A model generated the notes under the pieces. That model searched no databases. It worked only from the letters and a program-made list of their open reading frames with translations, and had not been told where the DNA came from. The position numbers and the translations under genes are program-made. A stretch of DNA of 64,000 nucleotides, from positions 7,958,322 through 8,022,321 of the forward strand of contig OY741279.1 in the NCBI GenBank assembly GCA_963514095.1. Direction: 5' to 3'. This document shows positions 25,795 to 39,600 of this stretch, piece after piece; position 1 is the first letter of the stretch; every line of letters begins with the position of its first letter. This DNA comes from Eutrigla gurnardus. Its lineage: Eukaryota; Chordata; Actinopteri; Perciformes; Triglidae.

Positions 25795-27971
25795 ATGACG
25801 GGGAAGGAGGGAGTTGTGCTCTCAGACACCGAGAATAAACAGAAACCAGCCTCGCACACCGGCCTGAACCACGGGGGATCCCTGCAGTCGCCCCCAGTCT
25901 GGAAGATGGCCCCCACGGTGCACCGGCGCACCGGCTTCGGGATCCAGGAGCTGCTCGGCCTCAACAAGGAGCCGCCGGCGGTGCAGCGGCGGCCGCTGGA
26001 GGCTCTGCCGCACAGTGCGCATGTCCTGGCCGCCAGGTCGGCCCTCGGACACGGGGGCCTCGGGGTCGGTATGGGTTTGCTGGGATCGGAGGGAATACAC
26101 CCGTTTTACAGCCAGCCTGCTTTCTTGGAGGTGCTTGCAGAGGCGCAAAACGTGCACCTGCAGCCGCTGCACAGAGCGGCGCACGTGGACCCGCGTCAGA
26201 TGGACGCGCAGCACTCCGCCAGCTCCGGTGAGCGTTTCACACACATTACATGTATTAGTCCGCCGTGTGTTTCAGTGGGAACGAGCTAAACTCGGTGGAA
26301 AGCAGAAGTGTCTCGCAAAAAAAAGCGCAAGCGTAATTCCCCATACGCACACACGCACGCACGCGCGCGCGCGCGCATTTGATCCGAGTGATGATTGCTG
26401 TAGAATTTCACTTTTCAAATTCATCTTTAAAAGCTTTCGTTTTCAAAATTTAGAGAAGCAAAAATGTAGAGCCCTGAAGAAATATTTTTTCTACCTTACT
26501 CTAATCCAGGAAATATATTTATTTATTCTGCGCTGAAGACACATGAAATCAAATTCTCACTTTTTAAAAAAAAGATTAGCGTAAATATTCTTTCGTGTAG
26601 CTAGTGTAGGCTACAATATAGGAAGGATTATAGTTGTTGTCATTATTATTAGTAATATATCATTGTAAATATTTTATTTTATATATATATATATTAGTAA
26701 TGTCGTTGTTATACTATTATTATAATTTTTTATTATATACTCATATTTCCTCCTGACGTGTTTCCTCCCAGATTCTGATGACATGAGTCTTTCCTCCGGC
26801 GATCAGAAGTTCTCTAAATCCTCAATGAGTCAGAGCAAGAAACGGAAGAAAAGACGACACAGGTAAAACCAAGCAAAACGGAAAACGAGATAATCGAACA
26901 TATAATTGTAATTATTTTTTTAGACTAATGTGGCGTACAGTTTCAGCCCTTTTTAGGCTTCTAAATCACGACTAAGTCCTGTATTAAACGTGTGTTTATT
27001 GCATGTTATTATATTTGATCTGGTATTCAATCATCTTGGTTTTTATTCTGTCTTTTAAAAATATATTGTCAGATTTTCGTTTTGAAATAATAAATGTGTG
27101 TTGGGGGTAAATAAAATGACATATTTATGATTTTGTTAACAAAGAAGCAATGCTAATATGTAAAATTGCTGTGTTTCAAAAATGTTCCATCTTTGTTCCT
27201 CACTGGAAACAATAATTATTCGATTTTAAATTCTAGTTTTATTTGATTTAACAAATGTGAGAGTATGAAGGGCTCCAACGTATAGAGAGGTACTTATTGA
27301 TACGTTCTCTTGTCTGCAGAACCATTTTCACATCCTATCAGCTGGAGGAACTGGAGAAAGCTTTTAACGAAGCCCACTACCCAGACGTGTACGCCCGAGA
27401 AATGCTCTCCATGAAGACGGAGCTGCCAGAGGACAGAATACAGGTGTGTATTAATGTCTGCAGAAATGTATGCTGTCTTATCACCTTTTATTTATGCATT
27501 TTTATTTGAATCTTACGTTTAAGAGAGACAAAAAAGCCAATTTTTTGTAAAAAGAAAAGAAATGTAGTCAAATTATTTGGATATTAAATCATTTATAACA
27601 TTATCACAAACATTGGTGCATACCACAAATTCAGGTAGAAGTGATGGAGAGGAAAAATCCAGTCAGCTGCTCCATCATCATCCTCACAATGATGCTTTCA
27701 CATCAGCAGCCAATTCGCCCTCTCGGTGTAATAATTGGTTAATTGAGGAGAACTTAGCACCCCTTTCCCTGCATGAGACCGCTCTGCCGCCCCGAGATGA
27801 AATGATAACTACATAGAAATTAATTAGCACAGGTCAGCAGCCGAGCAGAGGGCGATGACTGGCTGCTATGAGCATTTTAATTTCCCGTGATATTTAAGCG
27901 CCTGTCTCCCATCGATCGGCCCTGGAAATTAACTTATTTTTCAATCAGCCTCTTCGCCCCCGGGGTCACCC

Positions 27972-28019
<48 letters not shown>

Positions 28020-30551
28020 CATGCACACTCACACACTCGCTGTCAGAAAGCATGATTGCTCATCTGAGGCCCATCTTTTTTATGAGATGGAGGTTATCAT
28101 CAGATCTACCTGAATAGCTTTCCAGGCTCGGCTTTGATCGTTTTTAATTCCAGGTCTGCGGAATACGCACACACACACACACACACACACGCCGCCGCCT
28201 CCTCTGCCATTTTAGGATGCTCATTTTTTATTTTTCCTCATCCATATTCACACACTTGCTGAGGCTATTGCGAGGTCTGGCTTGGTGGAAATCAATTTAG
28301 GCATCTTGAGGATCCGGGAAGAGAATAATAAACAGACGCACACAACTGACAAAATACAACATATTATAGAAAATTAAGCGATGAGGAAAATATTTTAATA
28401 TTAAATGCTGAATTTCAGGACTTGTGTAACACATCTATATTGTAGAGCACATTTGCATTTTGAGTCTCTAATGGTCCTATAGGTTAATATAGAATACATT
28501 TGAGTCAAGACTGAACTCTTAAAATCAGTCTTATTTATTAAATCCCTTTTTTTGTTTAAGCCTCCAGCAGATGTCATTGTTCCATTGATACTCTTTTATC
28601 TCCTGGTCCACAAAATAGAAAAAATCCTGTGTTGGTAGAGCAGTGATTTTGGATTAGAATTACAATTGTTACAAATTTAAGAAGGCCAGCCATCGTCAAC
28701 ATCTGGAAATAATCTGCTTTTAATAATTTAGTCAGATATGGCTTTTCACAAAAGTTAAATTACGTTGTTAAAAAAAAATCTAATTATACACATGAAAAAC
28801 TGATTCTTAAACACAAGATGTCTCCTACTCAAACATCCGAGTGAAGTAATAATAAATAAAACCAATAAATTGAGTGGAGGGGGACTTTAAGTCCTGGTTT
28901 GGTCCAATAACATTTAAGGTTGTTGGATAGATGGATGGATGGGTTTTGAACCAGACAACAGAGAATACACCTGCACACGTTCCAGTTATGCAAAGATTAA
29001 ACGTCATCTAATTCCTTTCTATCCGACCCTCGTCTCTCCAGGTGTGGTTTCAGAACCGAAGGGCCAAGTGGAGGAAAAGGGAGAAGTGTTGGGGTCGCAG
29101 CAGCGTGATGGCAGAGTACGGTCTGTACGGCGCCATGGTCCGCCACTCCATCCCGCTGCCAGAGTCCATCCTCAAGTCGGCCAAGGAGGGCGTCACAGAC
29201 TCCTATGCTCCCTGGTTATTAGGTAAATAGTTGTTTGTTAGATGTCCACTGGGATCACACAGCATTTTAACTTGTAACAGGTCATAATGGGAAAGGCCGA
29301 TGTGTAAATTAGCTGCTTCATGTTAAGTGTCCTGGTATTCTCACTGCCACGGCTTAGTGGGACACTTACATAGAACAGGGCCATTGTTAATGTTATTGGT
29401 AAAGTGTGCTTTTACACAGTATTACATACATCTATGACAGTTTTTTCCTTGCTGTTTCTCACAGGAAGAGAAAGAAGTACATTAAAAACGTAAAATGTAT
29501 GAGAACAAAATTACTCCAATACGGTTTTCCCCTCCTTAATCCAAAAATATATTCATAAATATATACTTAAGTCAACATATTTACTGTGAAAATGCATCTT
29601 TATTGACCTTGAATCATAGATATTCCACTTATTTTTTTGTTTAATGTCAACATCGATACTCATTGAAGATCAACACATAAAAAAAGCTGCCTTACTTTCT
29701 CTATGCATCAAAAATCCGTTGACCTATTTGTTCTTTCACATGTAGCTACCGTTGACCCATATGTTAGTTGAAATACACAAGTTTGTACCTGCTCTAAAAC
29801 CTGACATCCTGCTTTCCTCGTTAGTGTGATCGTGTTTGAAAACCCGTGATTAAGATGTATTCCAACAGCGAGTGGAAGCTAAGCCCGGCTCATGTTGGGA
29901 GCCAATAAAAGTGTCAGCTTGTCAATAAAAGGTCGATACGGTGATAATCCTACTTAATCAGGACAGATTAGACCAAACGTCCTCTCTCACCTCGTGTTAA
30001 TTGATTAGTTTAAATCAATTAGGTGACTAATTGAAATAAGATGTTCCAGCCACTAATCTATCCCCTTTCTCTTTCACGCTTTATTTCAATATGAAACGCC
30101 TGAGTACATTCAAAATGTCTCGCTTTTGAGTAAAAATTGGTGCAGTTTCAGCAGGATTACAACTGGGAAACACTAAGACAACAAACGTGAATTAACGTAT
30201 ATGCTTTCCCCTTCAGGTATGCACAAGAAGTCAGTTGAAACCCCACACACTTCTCCTGGAAAACCCTGCACGCTGACACCGCCAGCACCACCATCAGCAC
30301 AGGAGAACCCATTGGACAAAGTGATGGAGGAAGAGACGGAGAAGCGGATGAAAGACGCCGCGAACGCACCGATTTCTAAAGAGGAGCTAAGGGAGAACAG
30401 TATCGCTGCGCTGCGGGCGAAGGCGCAGGAGCACAGCGCCATGGTGCTCGGGACGGTTTCCCACAAAAGGAACGGCCACGTGACTCATAAAGAGGAGGCG
30501 GAGGACAAAGCGACGGAGCAGGCGACGGCAGAGGTGTTAAAGTGTGACTGA
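25795..30551 (+). CDS. vsx2: Visual system homeobox 2 (CHX10), paired-like CVC transcription factor
   Basis: Exons 25795-26227, 26772-26862, 27320-27443, 29042-29222 and 30217-30551 join in frame to 387 residues. The nuclear factor specifies retinal progenitors and bipolar cells. The N-terminal octapeptide-like region GFGIQELLGLNKEPP distinguishes VSX2 from VSX1. A basic stretch KKRKKRRHR leads into the homeodomain (about 172-230, RTIFTSYQLEELEKAFNEAH to QVWFQNRRAKWRKREK), with glutamine at recognition-helix position 50. The CVC domain follows (about 231-283, CWGRSSVMAEYGLYGAMVRH and on), then an OAR-like tail ISKEELRENSIAALRAKAQE (about 329-350). The homeodomain is split between exons 3 and 4 at Q/V of IQ-VWFQN, as in paired-like genes. 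The ATG at 25795 gives MTGK, as in the human protein. The region between CVC and OAR is diverged and acidic. Human VSX2 has 361 residues. Confidence 0.97.
27640..27965. promoter_or_regulatory. Candidate conserved element in vsx2 intron 3
   Basis: A GC-balanced block inside the 1.6 kb intron that splits the homeodomain. It contains TAATAATTGGTTAATTGAGG (from about 27729) and TTAATTAGC at 27820-27828, with no coding frame, and ends at a (CA)n tract (27982-28017). It could be an intronic enhancer; this is inferred from motif content and position. Confidence 0.38.
27982..28017. repeat. (CA)n microsatellite in vsx2 intron 3
   Basis: About 18 CA units; a second shorter (CA)n run lies at about 28167-28190. 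Confidence 0.9.
29860..30055. promoter_or_regulatory. Candidate conserved element in vsx2 intron 4, with P2 homeodomain site
   Basis: TAATTGATTA at 29998-30007 fits the TAAT-N2-ATTA (P2) site bound by dimers of paired-class homeodomains. With AAATCAATTAG it forms an inverted repeat (arms 29999-30006 and 30013-30020), followed by CTAATTG near 30027. No coding frame is present. It lies about 200 bases before the last exon. Confidence 0.4.
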
Positions 30552-31196
30552 AAACAAGCTGCGGGGATACAGACTGATAGTGAAAACGCCTTCAGAGTGG
30601 AGTTTGCAAGCATCTCGGAGGCAGACGTTTAATTGGTTGAGTCTGACATTGGTGCATGTGAGCTCGAGTGAACCTTAAACTGTCGATCAAACCCGCAGAT
30701 CAAATATTTACGATCATCCTCACTGCTCTAATAATAGAAAAACATGTACAGCAAACTCCAACCAAACTACACACCTTCTGTTGGAGACTAAAGGAGGCTT
30801 GAGGGCAGAAAATGTTTCCTTAACATTTACCGCCAATGTTCTGATGAAGAGCAGTGTTTAAAAAAAATAAAAATAAAAATATATATATATTTATTTTCTT
30901 TAAAATAGATTGTTAACCTTGCAGTTCTGTGAAATGGCAGCTACTTTTATGCAACAGTGAGGATAAAGATGTGTTTGGAAGCAGTTGGCTATACTTGAGA
31001 GTCGCTAATGGTGAATGTGACCTCTGACCTCCATGATTTCAGTTAGGCGACTGAAAAGCTCTTTGATTTCTTGCAGCCGTTGCAACTTTTCTGATGTACA
31101 TACTGAAAATATTGTCCAATAGTCAAGACCGTGCTGTTAAGTACAGTTAACATTCATTATCTGTGTTTGTCTCTGTATAAATGTAACTGTAGACTC

Positions 31197-31202
31197 ATTA
31201 AA
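31197..31202 (+). other. vsx2: Probable poly(A) signal of vsx2
   Basis: ATTAAA about 645 bases past the stop codon. An AT-rich stretch with AATAAA-like words near 30865 is an alternative. The following 31203-32050 holds no recognised gene and ends in the acss1 promoter region. Confidence 0.45.
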
Positions 31203-32050
31203 AAGTGACTGCTATTTAAAGTCCTCCTGCTCTGTTCTGCTTTTTGGCCGGATCGAAGAGGGCGAGCCCTAATAAGTGGTTCTGTGGCTGAGTGAGTAAG
31301 TAAGTCGGGGATGAAAGTTGCTCCACTGGTCAGGTGAGTGTACTTTACGCCACAAAGGGGCGTGGCTTGTGAAGTTGCACGCACACAAGTCGCCTTGGGG
31401 GGAATCACGCCGTTAACAAAAGCGGAAGGAAATTATGTGTGCTTTGCATCGTTGCCATGGTGACTGACTGACAGGCTCCAGGTTGTAGAGACGTTTGAGT
31501 CGAGAGATGGGGTTTATATAACAAAATAATTTAAATTAAAACAATGTTGAAGTCGAAAGGTTAACTTTTTTTTATTTTATTTTTTACAAAAAATGTTTTG
31601 TTACAAAGTACTGAAAAAAAGATACTGTTGAAGAAACAGGAATGCCTTCGACATTATAGGCTCATATCTCAAAATATTTTTTTAATTAAATTCTATTCAT
31701 GAATTCTGGATTTTTAAATTGGGGGAAATGAGAAGGCTTAGTTGTAAAAACGGTATTTTTTGAATGCATCAAATCCGTCTTTGTTACTCGAAAAAGACCG
31801 TTTTCTTTCGCAACTGATGGTGAAATCCAGCTGGAACTCTAATTTCCGAGATTGTTTTTTTGTTTTTTTTATAACCGCCCTTTAACGCATCACTCCGCCC
31901 TCCCCCCTCCCCCTCCGGAGTTTCCAAGTTTTCCTCTTCGGGAAAGTTGAACACCGAACTTCCACAAGTGTGTAAAAAAAAAACGTAACCGAGGCGGAAA
32001 GGCGTTGCAAATAAAATTTCGGGAGCCACCCGAGTACTTTCACTCTCAGT

Positions 32051-35000
32051 ATGTGGCTGCCTTGCGGGTGCGTTTCCTTCGGTCGTCGGGTCATCAAACC
32101 GTATCTGCAGGTTTGGGGTCGACGGAGATGCAACATCGCGGCGTTCATGCCGGAGGCTGCGGGCTTTGGAGGCGTGAAGGACCGCTCCGCGCTGCAGGAG
32201 TTCTCCGTCGTCAACGGCGAGAGCTTCTGGGCCGCCGCGGCGCGGCAGAGACTGAGCTGGATCAGTCCTTTCCACACGGTCCAGGACTGTGACCTGAACC
32301 GGGGGGAAATCAAGTGGTTTGTGGGTGGACAGCTGAATGTCTCCGGTAAGACTTATAATCACATTTAATTAGAATATGATAATTTGATTTATAGAAATAT
32401 ATTTGATTGTTAGAATAAACTATGCGTTGAACTCGGAGGTTCAACATGATGCAGAAACACGTCTTCATAAAACACACAAAGAGACAGCGAAGGCGTCATT
32501 ATGTAAACTCTCTATCAAAGGATACCTTGAACGCACCACGTTCACGTCAGGTAACGTGTTTATCTGTGTGTACCTGTGTGGGCACTGCAGTGAACTGCCT
32601 GGACCGCCATGTGCACACCTTTCCTGAGAGGGTGGCCCTGATCTGGGAGCGGGATGAACCGGGGTCAGAGGTCAAGGTCACCTACAGGTCAGCAGGAAGA
32701 TTTTAAATCAATGTGTGTTTGTGTGTGTGTGTGTGTGTACCGGGTTGTTTCGCCTCATGTGGTGTAGTTGCTGTATTTTTACAGGCAGTTGTTGGAGATG
32801 ACGTGTCGCCTAGGCAACCTGTTAAGGCGTCATGGCGTGAGGAGAGGGGACTGCGTCACCATCTACATGCCCCCCTGCCCTCTGGCCGTGGCGTCCATGC
32901 TGGCCTGTGCCCGTATCGGTGCGGTGCACAACGTGGTGTTTGCGGGGTTCAGTGCCGAAGCCCTCGCAGAGCGGATCAGAGACGGTGAGGCGGCGTTGCT
33001 GGAAAAAAATAATAAAAATCCTATGTGAGAGCGGTTGCTTGTTGTGAGGATCCCGCTGAGAATAACCACTCTACGGCTCCCCTGAGCTTTCACACATTTT
33101 AGCGTCTCTCAGCTCATTGTTTTGGTTTTAAAGCCCCACAATTGAACTGTTTTAGTCCAGACTCACTGTTAACCCAGTTTCCAGTAGCAGCTGTCGTTGG
33201 TGAAAATGGCCAGCAATTATAATGAGCTGACGAACACAATGGAGCATTTAGCAGAAAAGGAGCCAAATACTTTTTTTTGGAGGCTGTTTTTTTTTCGTGA
33301 TATAATCCAAGATAATAATATTGAATCCATCACAAATTCAATAAGTTTAATTTTCATGTCCATCCCCTTTCCAGCCCAGTCCAGCACGGTCATCACCGTG
33401 AACCAGGGCGTCAGAGGGGGCAAGGTGATCGAGCTGAAGAAGACGGTAGATACGGCAGTTCAGAGCTGCCCGACGGTACAGCAGGTGTTAGTTGCCATGA
33501 GAACAGAGAATCCGGTCGCCATGACAGCCAGGGACGTGCCCATGGAGGAGGTGAGAGAGCAGAAAGCCAATCACAACTTGATTGATGAAAATTTTGTTTA
33601 TTTGGATAAAACCCCTTGAGATGTACCATCTCGTTTTCGAGGGGGTCCAAACATATAGACAAACATAGCTTCAACAGACAAACATGTTCTCAGCAATATA
33701 GAAAAACAAACAGACAAAATAAGCAAACAAACAAACAGAAGAAGAAGAAGAAGAAGAAAAAAAAAAAAAACCAATAACTGGTTTGTCCTTGTACAAACAA
33801 GGACAAACCAGTTATTGTAACTACATATGTACAGAACAAAACAACCATAATAAGGCCACAATGGTCAACATTGAGACTAGAATGACAGTGTATAATGTTT
33901 AGTGTCAGTTCAACAAATCAGAAATGCATCTTCAGTGAAAACAGTGATTGAGATGTTAATGCCATAAGCAGAAGACTGCAAAGCTCTGTGTGATTAATTG
34001 TGCTAATTGTTTCTGCACTATATGCCTTTTTTTTTAGAATATTTCTCTGTTGCAGACCTTTTGCTCTGCTGTGGTTACTTAGTGTGACTTTAAAAAAAAA
34101 AAAAACCAGCCTTTTAATGTCGTGATGTCATGCAGGAGATGCTGAAGGAGGATGTGGCGTGTGAGCCGGCCGCCATGGACAGCGAGGACGTCTTGTTCCT
34201 GCTTTATACATCAGGCAGCACCGGGAAGCCCAAAGGACTCGTCCACACTCAGGCCGGATACCTGCTGTACGCAGCGCTCACACACAGGGTGAACATCAGC
34301 CCAAACCCACATCTGCGTGATTTAAAAAAAATATATTGTTAACATTATGTAAATATTCAAATATAATTATATTATTATTATTATATTTTATACAATCGTC
34401 CAATCAGCCTTCTCCTCTCACCACCAGTACGTCTTCAGCTACCACGATGGAGACGTGTTCGGCTGTGTGGCCGACATCGGCTGGATAACGGGACACAGTT
34501 ACAGCGTCTACGGGCCTCTGGCAAACGGGGGGACCACCGTCCTCTTTGAGAGCACTCCCGTTTACCCCGACCCAGGTATGAACGTCACACGTCACTGCAG
34601 GAAAACTCTTCTTGCATTCAAATAATTCTTCTAGTAATTTATTTTTATTAGCTCTAATGGTATCACGATAATGGGACTTTTATGACTGACTATGGGAAGT
34701 GTGTTGGCAGACGTCCTCTAAGGATTGTCCTTGCCAAGAGCTCTGCATTCTCATGTCTTTGCCTATGAATAACTGTTTACAGTTGAAGTTGGCCATGCCT
34801 TCCACACTAAAATTAGGACTTCTGTATACACAGGCGTAGGACACAGTGTTGTGTCTATCAGCACACACAGCTTGTTGTTCTCAAGGAGAAACAGGAACAC
34901 TAATAAGGATTAAAAGTGTTTTCTAGTTTAGTTCTCAGACTCCTTCTTTATCCTAATCTCTCATTTCTGATTCACATTTTCGGTAACTTCTAAACACATT

Positions 35001-36580
35001 GTAGAATAAACACATTGTTCGACGTGTCCTGTTTTTCACAGGAAGGTACTGGGAGATGGTTCAGAGACTTAAGATCAACCAGTTTTACGGGGCCCCCACA
35101 GCGATCCGTCTGCTGCTCAAGTACGGAGACCAGTGGGTCCACAAATACGACCGCTCCACCCTCAAAACTCTGGGCTCAGGTACGCCAAACACCACGCTGA
35201 CGAGTCCGGACACAAGAGCTCCCAGTTAAAGGAAAAGTGATCATAATTTCGACCTACCTTTCTTATCAAAGTTTTCCCGTGAACACAGCTTTCATAGCGT
35301 TGCCTATTTTAGAGGAAAGCCGACACGTGTTACATACTGACAGTATATTAAAAGTCAAGCCTGCCTGTATGTCGACATACCAAAGCAAAGCCCAGCATGC
35401 CAGGAGATTAACATAACAGAATGTAAAGCCTCCAATACGTTGTGTGCTACATATAGAACAAAATAGGAATTATAACAAGTATGCAAAAATGAATATACGA
35501 CCACGTTATTTGATTGAATTATACGTGTCTGTCTGCAGTGGGTGAGCCCATCAACACTGAAGCGTGGGAGTGGTATCACAAAGTAGTTGGAGATGGACGC
35601 TGCCCTGTGGTGGACACCTGGTGGCAGACAGGTAACTGGGAATACACTTCGCTACTGGAAATGTTGGGTTTCGGAGAGCAGCGGCGCCGTTGCCGTGTCC
35701 TGTGTGAAAGGCCCATCAGCCAGGTGTCAGACTAAATGTATCGCACATTTTAACTGAATTTCAGAAGAAGATTGGCAAAGAAAATGCTAATTAATGCTTA
35801 AGATTTGGGCAACTCCCAGACCGGACATCGCCGTGGTTATCATCTATTTCACTCTAAATAGGAACCTGATTAACATAACGATTATCATGCTGTGTTGAAG
35901 AAGGCTTGAAGCTTTTATAATGCTGTAAAGCCAGAAGTAGGGACATTTTCTCTTAGGCTTCTATACAGTCGGACTTCTTTTGGAAAACTGAAGAGGCGCC
36001 CCCTGGTGGTCCTTTGAAAGAAGGCGTTAGCTACATTTTTTCAGAACCAACAGAAGACCCCAACCCAAAATGACTGAATTAAAAGTGAAAAAAATACTGA
36101 AAAACTGTGTAGAAAGCTTGATAGAAAGTCAGTGCTTCATGCACATAATTTATTTTCTGAATCTCTTTCCATTGCACTTTGTTGCAGTTTGCTTCTATCG
36201 ATACACCAACTTTTCCACATCTTTTTTTTATGTGCAAATTGAAAAGAGCTGGATGGAAACAAACCTCTAGTCTTTTTGGCTTAAAGGTCCGAACAGCAAT
36301 CAGTCGAGTCATTTATCAAGTACAAATACCTTTTGATCAGAAAATTGTGATTAATTCATTCAAATGTATTCCAATTAACTCGTTTTTTGTCAAATGTAAA
36401 GAGCCTATTGTTAAGTTCATTATCTCGTTCTTGAACATGGCCACGTCTGCGGAAACTAAAACAGGCCTTCAGCCTTCTTATTTCCAATGATAACAGCGTT
36501 ATATAACACTCCTGCGGTTGTGTGTTCGTCTACACAATGTTACAGTACGTGTGTGTGTACATGCACAGTACACACTTTCA

Positions 36581-36622
<42 letters not shown>

Positions 36623-39600
36623 TGCATAAAACCAGGGAGGCTTCCTTCCTCTGGAGACTCCCGAGTCAAACAGATGTTTTCCTTTTAGAGTCATTTCCGG
36701 AGCAGAGGCTTGAACTAAATCTCAACTTTAACCTTTTCTTTTCTCTTTATATTGAATTATCGCAGTCAAGAGAAATAGAGAAATGCAGCCGGCAATAATT
36801 CCATCCCTGCTTTTTGTTGGTCAAAATGCTCACATAAGCCTATTGGAAGTTTGAATACATTTTGACCGCGGAATGCAGATGTTGTGAACAACACAGCTGC
36901 CAAAAGAGCAACGTCACAAAGTGGATCACGGTCAGCTGGAGAGCCTCGGATCATCTATGTACTTCCAGTTTTACCCTGACCTCCTTCCAAACACATGAAT
37001 GGGTCTCCATATTAAACACAGAGAAATAGAAAATTGTAAGAAATATGATTTGTAAAAGTTACTGTATAGTAATCCTGATACTTTCTGCCCTCATCTGTGA
37101 CTTTTACATTAATAATTGCATGTGGTGTGACACATCAAACTTTTCATTGATAGATAACACTGCAAAATAACCATTATTCCCTCACTAGAGTAGCTTATGA
37201 TATATATGGTTTTGAATTCAGCTGATTTCGCTGAAAGAAACCATTTTACAGATAAACAGAAAAACCCAACTGACACTGTGTTTCATCCTCAGTCCCCACA
37301 AATTAGATTAAGTAATGATCAAATGGAGCAAAGCTGCGTTAATTACCATACAAATGACAAAAATCTATAATTAATGGACGATAATTAAACATCAGAGCAT
37401 CATGAGCTTGAGAATTACAGACACAGATATGACCCAAATACCCTATTTCAGTAAAATGGATTATATTATGTTATTATGTTTCCTGGACCACTATTTCCAA
37501 TTAGGACTAAGTGGCATTATTCATAAATACCATTTGGTTGAACTGGGAGCAAGTAGCCTGTTCAGAGAGAGAATTAGATTTTCATCCGCTGTTGGCATAA
37601 GGCCTTCATGTTGGATCATACAGGAGAGGTGAGAGTATGCAGGAGGATACAGTACTATGCTATGACCTTTTTACTCTTTGGATGGCGTACTATGGGATGA
37701 CTTTATTTACATATATATATGTTTTAATCCATACTATACTATGACTTCTAACAACATTCTTATGTCACATTATAGTATGGCTTTATCACTTATTATTGAC
37801 AACATATTCCATCATCTTTTTAAGGCATCTATTCTATTACCTTTTTATGGTATACTATAACATTTTTATAGTAAATTATACTATCACTTTTTATGGTATA
37901 CTATGACATTTGTATGGTATACTATACTATCACTTTTGATGGTATACTATGACATTTTAATGGTAAACTATACTATCACTTTTTATGGTATACTATGACA
38001 TTGTTATGGTAAACTTTACTATCACTTTTTATGGTATACTATGACATTTTAATGGTATACTATACTATCACTTTTTATGGTATACTATGACATTTTTATG
38101 GTAAACTATATCACTTTTAATGGTATAATATGACATTTTATGGTAAACTATACTATCACTTTTTATGGTATACTATGACATTTTATGGTAAACTTCACTA
38201 TCTTTTCTCCACTTTTATGGTATACTATGACATTTTTATGGTATACTATACTATCACTTTTTATGGTATACTATGACTTTTTTTCCATACATACAACATA
38301 GTGTACCTTCACTTTTTTCATGATTATTTTTTTTTATCATACTATACTTTCACTTTTGGAAAGTGTTGATTTTTTGGGGAAATTTTAGTCCAGAAGTCTC
38401 ACAGTTGCAGTAGATTTGAACAGGATGCCAGTTGCTAATGCTATTGTGAGATCATCTGTTGTGTCCTACTTTATAACAAACCCCTTCTGCTGTTTCCGGC
38501 ACGGTTACCACCAACACTACCAGGCGGATTACCAGGCTCCCTGAGGTCCAGGGAAACCTAATTTAATTTACTTATTATGGCTGTAATTCCACAACCTACA
38601 TCTGTAGTGATGAAAAGGGCATATAGATTTACAAACTGTTCTTTGGCTCTTTCATTTATAATCTCCTCCTGTCCCTTTAATTTTACCTTTGGCGCATCTT
38701 GTGCAATTCTACTCAGGCTACTCTCGATCGATAAACCATTCTTCTGACCCGTCTTATTAAGATCATCATCTACAGGAGGAGACAGTGGGTTTAGTGCCAC
38801 AGACGAAACAGGGACGTTTGAAACTGGATGGGATGACAAACACAAGTGTTGGTTTTGGTGTTTTTAGAATATAGAATAATGCCATCCTTATAATCTGCCT
38901 TGTTTTTTTCTCTGTGTTCTCAGAGACAGGTGGCATCTGCATCACCCCAAGGCCATCAGAACCAGACGCAGAGATTGTCCCAGGAATGGCTATGAGACCT
39001 TTCTTTGGCATTAAGCCCGTGATCATGGACACTGAGGTGTGTGTGTGTGTGTGTGTGTCATCCCTGAAAATGTTGGATGGCTGGGAACAGCCTGGAGGGA
39101 GTGTCAGATTAGGATTATAAAATAATCACCAGCTGTGTCACTTTTGATACCCACCCTGCTCCCACCCATCAGTCCCAGTCTGTGGGTGCCAAACTCCCCA
39201 TTAAAAATCTGTCGTGCTACTTTGCAGCTGATTTGGAAATGCACAGATTGAGCAGACGGTTGGAGTGGTGTCTCTGAGCTCATTTCGCTTCCTCGCCCTC
39301 AGCAAAAAACAGCATTTTGAGAGCATCACTTTTGACAATGTGGTGCGTTAATGGTGCTTGTTTTCGGCAATTTTGGAGGAATATTTTCCTTTCGGTTTTG
39401 TTGAGTCATTAGATCAATCACCATTTTCACTGACATTCACTGAATAGTATTTACATAGTACAATTATCTTATAATTTACCTACATATATATTTGCATTTA
39501 AGACATTGATTTATTAATATAGAATTATTTTGTGTCTCGTTTATTTTCCATTTATCTTCAGGGAAAAGTGCTGACTTCCAACCCCACATCTGGAGCTCTC

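Noticed and set aside
25795..30551. Assignment to VSX1 because acss1 lies next door, as VSX1 does in human
   Set aside because: The GFGIQELLGLNKEPP block, the CVC sequence ILKSAKEG and the ENSIAALRAKAQEHS tail match VSX2, not VSX1.
33197..33619. Open frame of 140 codons as a separate gene
   Set aside because: Its middle part is acss1 exon 4 (33375-33550); the rest is intron read-through.
37830..38285. Possible CRISPR-like array
   Set aside because: Units are adjacent, AT-rich and lack unique spacers. It is a eukaryotic intronic minisatellite.
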